A program made the position numbers and the translations under genes. The notes beneath the pieces are model-generated. The model saw only the letters and a list, made by a program, of their open reading frames with translations. It was not told the DNA's origin and ran no database searches. A DNA stretch of 64,000 nt from DASYXZ01 sp035946625 (GTDB lineage: Bacteria > Acidobacteriota > Terriglobia > UBA7540), in assembly GCA_035946625.1 (NCBI GenBank), contig DASYZE010000004.1, positions 1 through 64,000 on the forward strand. Reading direction: 5' to 3'. Within the stretch, counting starts at the first letter, position 1. The number at the start of each line of letters is the position of its first letter. Shown here in pieces: positions 61,857 through 64,000 of the stretch.

Positions 61857-63008
61857 TCAGTCGTCGCTTTTCAGCGCCTCCACAATTGAGATTCGCGATG
61901 CGTTTAGCGCCGGGATGAAGGCACTGATCAACCCAATCAGGGCGGCAATGAAGAGGCAAAGCGCGGCCACCGGCGGCACGATGGAAAGGTACTGCAACGG
62001 CGCGGCGAAGGATGGGGCGTGGCGAATCACCACCGCCAACATGGAAGCCAGTCCCAGCCCCAGAATTCCGCCGATCAGGCAGACCGCCACCGCTTCGCCC
62101 AGAATCATGGCCAGGATGGTGCCGCGCGTGTAGCCCAAAGTTTTCAGCACCCCCACCTCGCGTACGCGCTCACGCACGGACATGGCGATGGTGTTGCCCG
62201 AAACCAACAGAATGGTGAAAGTGACGGCGGCGCAAATGCTGAGCAAAAAGAACTTGACGTTGCCGAGAAAGGCCAGAAAGCTAAGCCCAAAGGCGCTTTC
62301 GCTTTCCGTTTTGGTTTGAGCGGTGGAATCGCGGAACAAATTGTCCACGGCGTCCGCGATGCGGGGCACATCTTCGGGGGAGTCGGCGAGAAGGTTGAAC
62401 GTGCCCACCTGGCTCTGCCGTGCCTGGGGCAGGCTCTTATCCAGATAGTCCCAATTGAAATAGAGCACGTCATTGGCGACGGGAGCGTCGTAAATGCCGC
62501 GCAACGTCAACTCCAGGTTGATGGGAAAAATGGTTCCTTGCAGGGTGATGCGATCGCCCACACTCCAATGATATTGGTCGGCCAGTTTGCGCCCGGCAAT
62601 ACAGGCGGTCCGCTCGGTGACAAAAGCTTTCTTGGCGTTCTCGGGGAGGCTCATCTCAGGGCGGATGATTAAAATTTTGTCAGGTTCCACGCCAAACTGG
62701 GCAAAGAAATTCTTGGGGTCCTTATAGACCCCGCCGAACCACTGGCTGCGGCTGACCTCGCTCACCCCGGAGACGGCTTTGATTTTGTCTTCGTAAAATC
62801 CCGGCATGGGGACCGCCAGTGAAACTTTGTTTCGCGTCACCAGGCGCTTGGCGGAATAGTCGTCGGGTTTGCTCATGTAAAATGCGTGGTAAATGGCCAT
62901 CAAAACGCCCAGCAGGCAAAGCGACACCCCGACGCTCAAAATGGTGAGGATGGTGCGGCGTTTGTTGCGCCACGAATTTTTGAAGACCAGCGGAAGATGC
63001 CTGAACAT
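61857..63008 (-). CDS. FtsX/MacB-type ABC permease A
   Basis: A 383-aa permease with the same layout as permease B: N-terminal helix (LTILSVGVSLCLLGVLMAIY), periplasmic domain, three C-terminal helices (FFLLSICAAVTFTILLV, ILAMILGEAVAVCLIGGILG, PVAALCLFIAALIGLISAF) and a VGVLKTLGYTRGTI coupling loop. ATG 63008 has GAGAGGT 6 nt upstream. The 109-nt gap to permease B is rich in A/G on the coding strand with repeated GGTTAAA-like words. Confidence 0.93.
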   Translation of the reverse strand: MFRHLPLVFKNSWRNKRRTILTILSVGVSLCLLGVLMAIYHAFYMSKPDDYSAKRLVTRNKVSLAVPMPGFYEDKIKAVSGVSEVSRSQWFGGVYKDPKNFFAQFGVEPDKILIIRPEMSLPENAKKAFVTERTACIAGRKLADQYHWSVGDRITLQGTIFPINLELTLRGIYDAPVANDVLYFNWDYLDKSLPQARQSQVGTFNLLADSPEDVPRIADAVDNLFRDSTAQTKTESESAFGLSFLAFLGNVKFFLLSICAAVTFTILLVSGNTIAMSVRERVREVGVLKTLGYTRGTILAMILGEAVAVCLIGGILGLGLASMLAVVIRHAPSFAAPLQYLSIVPPVAALCLFIAALIGLISAFIPALNASRISIVEALKSDD

Positions 63009-63049
63009 AATTACCTCTCACGTTCCTACGGATAGAACGCCCGTCCAGT

Positions 63050-63697
63050 TCAAACCTTGATCTCGGCCGCGGAATCTGAAATGGCGCGAATGCCGCCCAT
63101 TGAAAATCGGGTAATGTGCTCGGCAATCGCGTCAATAATTTCCGGGGTAAAATTCGGGATAAAGCGTCTGGCGATGGGGTTGGCCAAACCAATCATCTGC
63201 GTTTGGACGCTGCCCACGCACATCCCCACCAGTTGGTCCGAATGGGGCCGCCCCATGATTTCGCTGATCAGGTCACGGACACGATCGGAATTTGGACGGA
63301 TGGCGTGTTGGAAAATCAAGTCGAGGCCCGGGGTAGGGTCGGTCATCTCTCGCGCCATCAACATCCCCTGCCAGCACGTGTCGCCACCTTGAAGAATATG
63401 TTGAAGGAAAGTGCGAATGTAATGCCTCAGACGTTCTTCCGGCGTTTTGCCGGGGCCGGCATTATGGGCGCGCTCCATCATCTGCTGCATATAGACGATA
63501 ATCCGTTGAATGATCTCTTGATAAAGACCGGACTTATCCCGGAAATAGTAGTTCACTGCGGCTACGTTGGCCCCCGCCTGAGAGCAAATGTCACGCACGG
63601 TAACGTTCTGAAAGCCGCGCTCGGCAAAGAGACGCGCCGCAGCGTCCATAAGCCGCTGGCGCGTTTCGTGGTCGTTAATGGGAGCCTTGGTAGCCAA
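63050..63697 (-). CDS. TetR family regulator, CecR-like
   Basis: A 215-aa regulator: N-terminal HTH (LMDAAARLFAERGFQNVTVR, DICSQAGANVAAVNYYFRDK) and a C-terminal ligand domain with PEERLRHYIRTFLQHIL and MTDPTPGLDLIFQHAIRP, which fits the CecR/CerR branch. In E. coli CecR controls an HlyD-ABC exporter of comparable make-up, and here it heads the exporter genes. Start TTG 63697 has GAGG 6 nt upstream. An inverted repeat overlaps its promoter, implying self-control. Confidence 0.93.
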   Translation of the reverse strand: MATKAPINDHETRQRLMDAAARLFAERGFQNVTVRDICSQAGANVAAVNYYFRDKSGLYQEIIQRIIVYMQQMMERAHNAGPGKTPEERLRHYIRTFLQHILQGGDTCWQGMLMAREMTDPTPGLDLIFQHAIRPNSDRVRDLISEIMGRPHSDQLVGMCVGSVQTQMIGLANPIARRFIPNFTPEIIDAIAEHITRFSMGGIRAISDSAAEIKV

Positions 63698-63724
63698 TCA
63701 AAACCTCAAACAAACAATGCAAAC

Positions 63725-63769
63725 CATCGTATGAAACACATGTATACAACAAATGTTTTACGATGTCAA
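63725..63769 (-). promoter_or_regulatory. Sigma70-type promoter within a TetR-operator-like palindrome
   Basis: On the minus strand TTGACA, a 17-nt spacer and TATACA give a near-consensus promoter (63764-63769 and 63741-63746). CATCGTATGAAACA and TGTTTTACGATG form inverted arms around it, with a central TGTATACA palindrome. This fits repression of the regulator and exporter by the TetR protein. Confidence 0.7.
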
Positions 63770-64000
63770 GACAATTTTTATTTTAACGTAAAGTATTAAT
63801 AATAAATGGCTTACATTTCATAAAATGTTGCCGAGATTGATTTTAGGGGCTCAAGCTATGCGGCTCAAGACCTTGAAAAACGTAATCTGAGTTCGAGGAA
63901 GCTACAATTCCGCGGAGGCAGGCAACAGGGAACGTCGATCGATGGGGGCAAATTCTTGCCCATGGCGAATTCGCATGTGGCGTTCCCGGAAGTGGCGTTT

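Overview
The window is GC-rich bacterial chromosome, most likely from an Acidobacteriota member. That assignment is an inference from content: a Ser/Thr kinase fused to a TolB-like propeller, a DUF2911 protein, an RHS protein, tandem PilZ domains, MacB-type exporters and a TamA/TamB/LolA Gram-negative envelope toolkit. I could not run a taxonomic search. Genes are dense on both strands, often in ATGA-overlapping operons. Many intergenic gaps hold short palindromic elements whose ends resemble TGTAGCGGCG...CGCCGCTACA.

Layout. 1-1522: 3' end of an RHS polymorphic-toxin gene with a C-terminal HExxH (zincin-like) domain, followed 1 nt later by a small exported protein that is a candidate immunity gene. 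1881-9555 (minus): envelope cluster of a TamA/BamA-type protein, a SurA-like periplasmic chaperone and TamB. 9864-15379 (minus): PIG-L deacetylase, DUF2911 lipoprotein-like protein, TlpA-type thiol oxidoreductase, esterase, secreted Lys/Ala-rich protein, lactate-racemase-domain protein. 15703-18476: tandem-ACT protein, a decayed DUF3883 nuclease-like gene, a DUF4160/DUF2442 pair, small proteins. 18558-22145: copper P-type ATPase and another TlpA protein. 22266-25549 (plus): overlapping operon of glycosyltransferase, two PTPS/QueD paralogues, GTP cyclohydrolase I and an SDR, the enzyme set expected for a reduced biopterin pathway. 25949-29641 (minus): cold-shock protein, STAS protein, pnp and rpsO.

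30066-38756 (plus): a PilZ protein, two PilA-like pilins each with a terminator, a GT-C/TPR membrane protein, a methyltransferase, a polyprenyl-phosphate glycosyltransferase, and WecD/WecE-like enzymes for a 4-acetamido-4,6-dideoxyhexose. Together these suggest a glycosylated type IV pilus or another surface glycan locus. 39095-44339 (plus): operon of ABC ATPase, ABC-2 permease, two membrane TPR proteins, PAP2 enzyme and LolA, possibly a lipid or lipoprotein export unit. 44370-49378: HAD phosphatase, XRE regulator with membrane partner, threonine synthase, AlaX editing enzyme beside tRNA-Ala(CGC), double zinc ribbon. 49465-52910 (minus): tandem S41 proteases. 53127-54419: hemL.

54507-58151: tRNA-Leu(CAA) with a 25-bp direct repeat of its 3' end 3.5 kb away. 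The repeats enclose one protein kinase gene, which itself carries an in-frame 87-bp palindromic element. 58302-63697 (minus): TetR/CecR-like regulator, two FtsX/MacB permeases, HlyD adaptor and ATPase, with a strong sigma70-type promoter inside a palindromic operator in front of the regulator.
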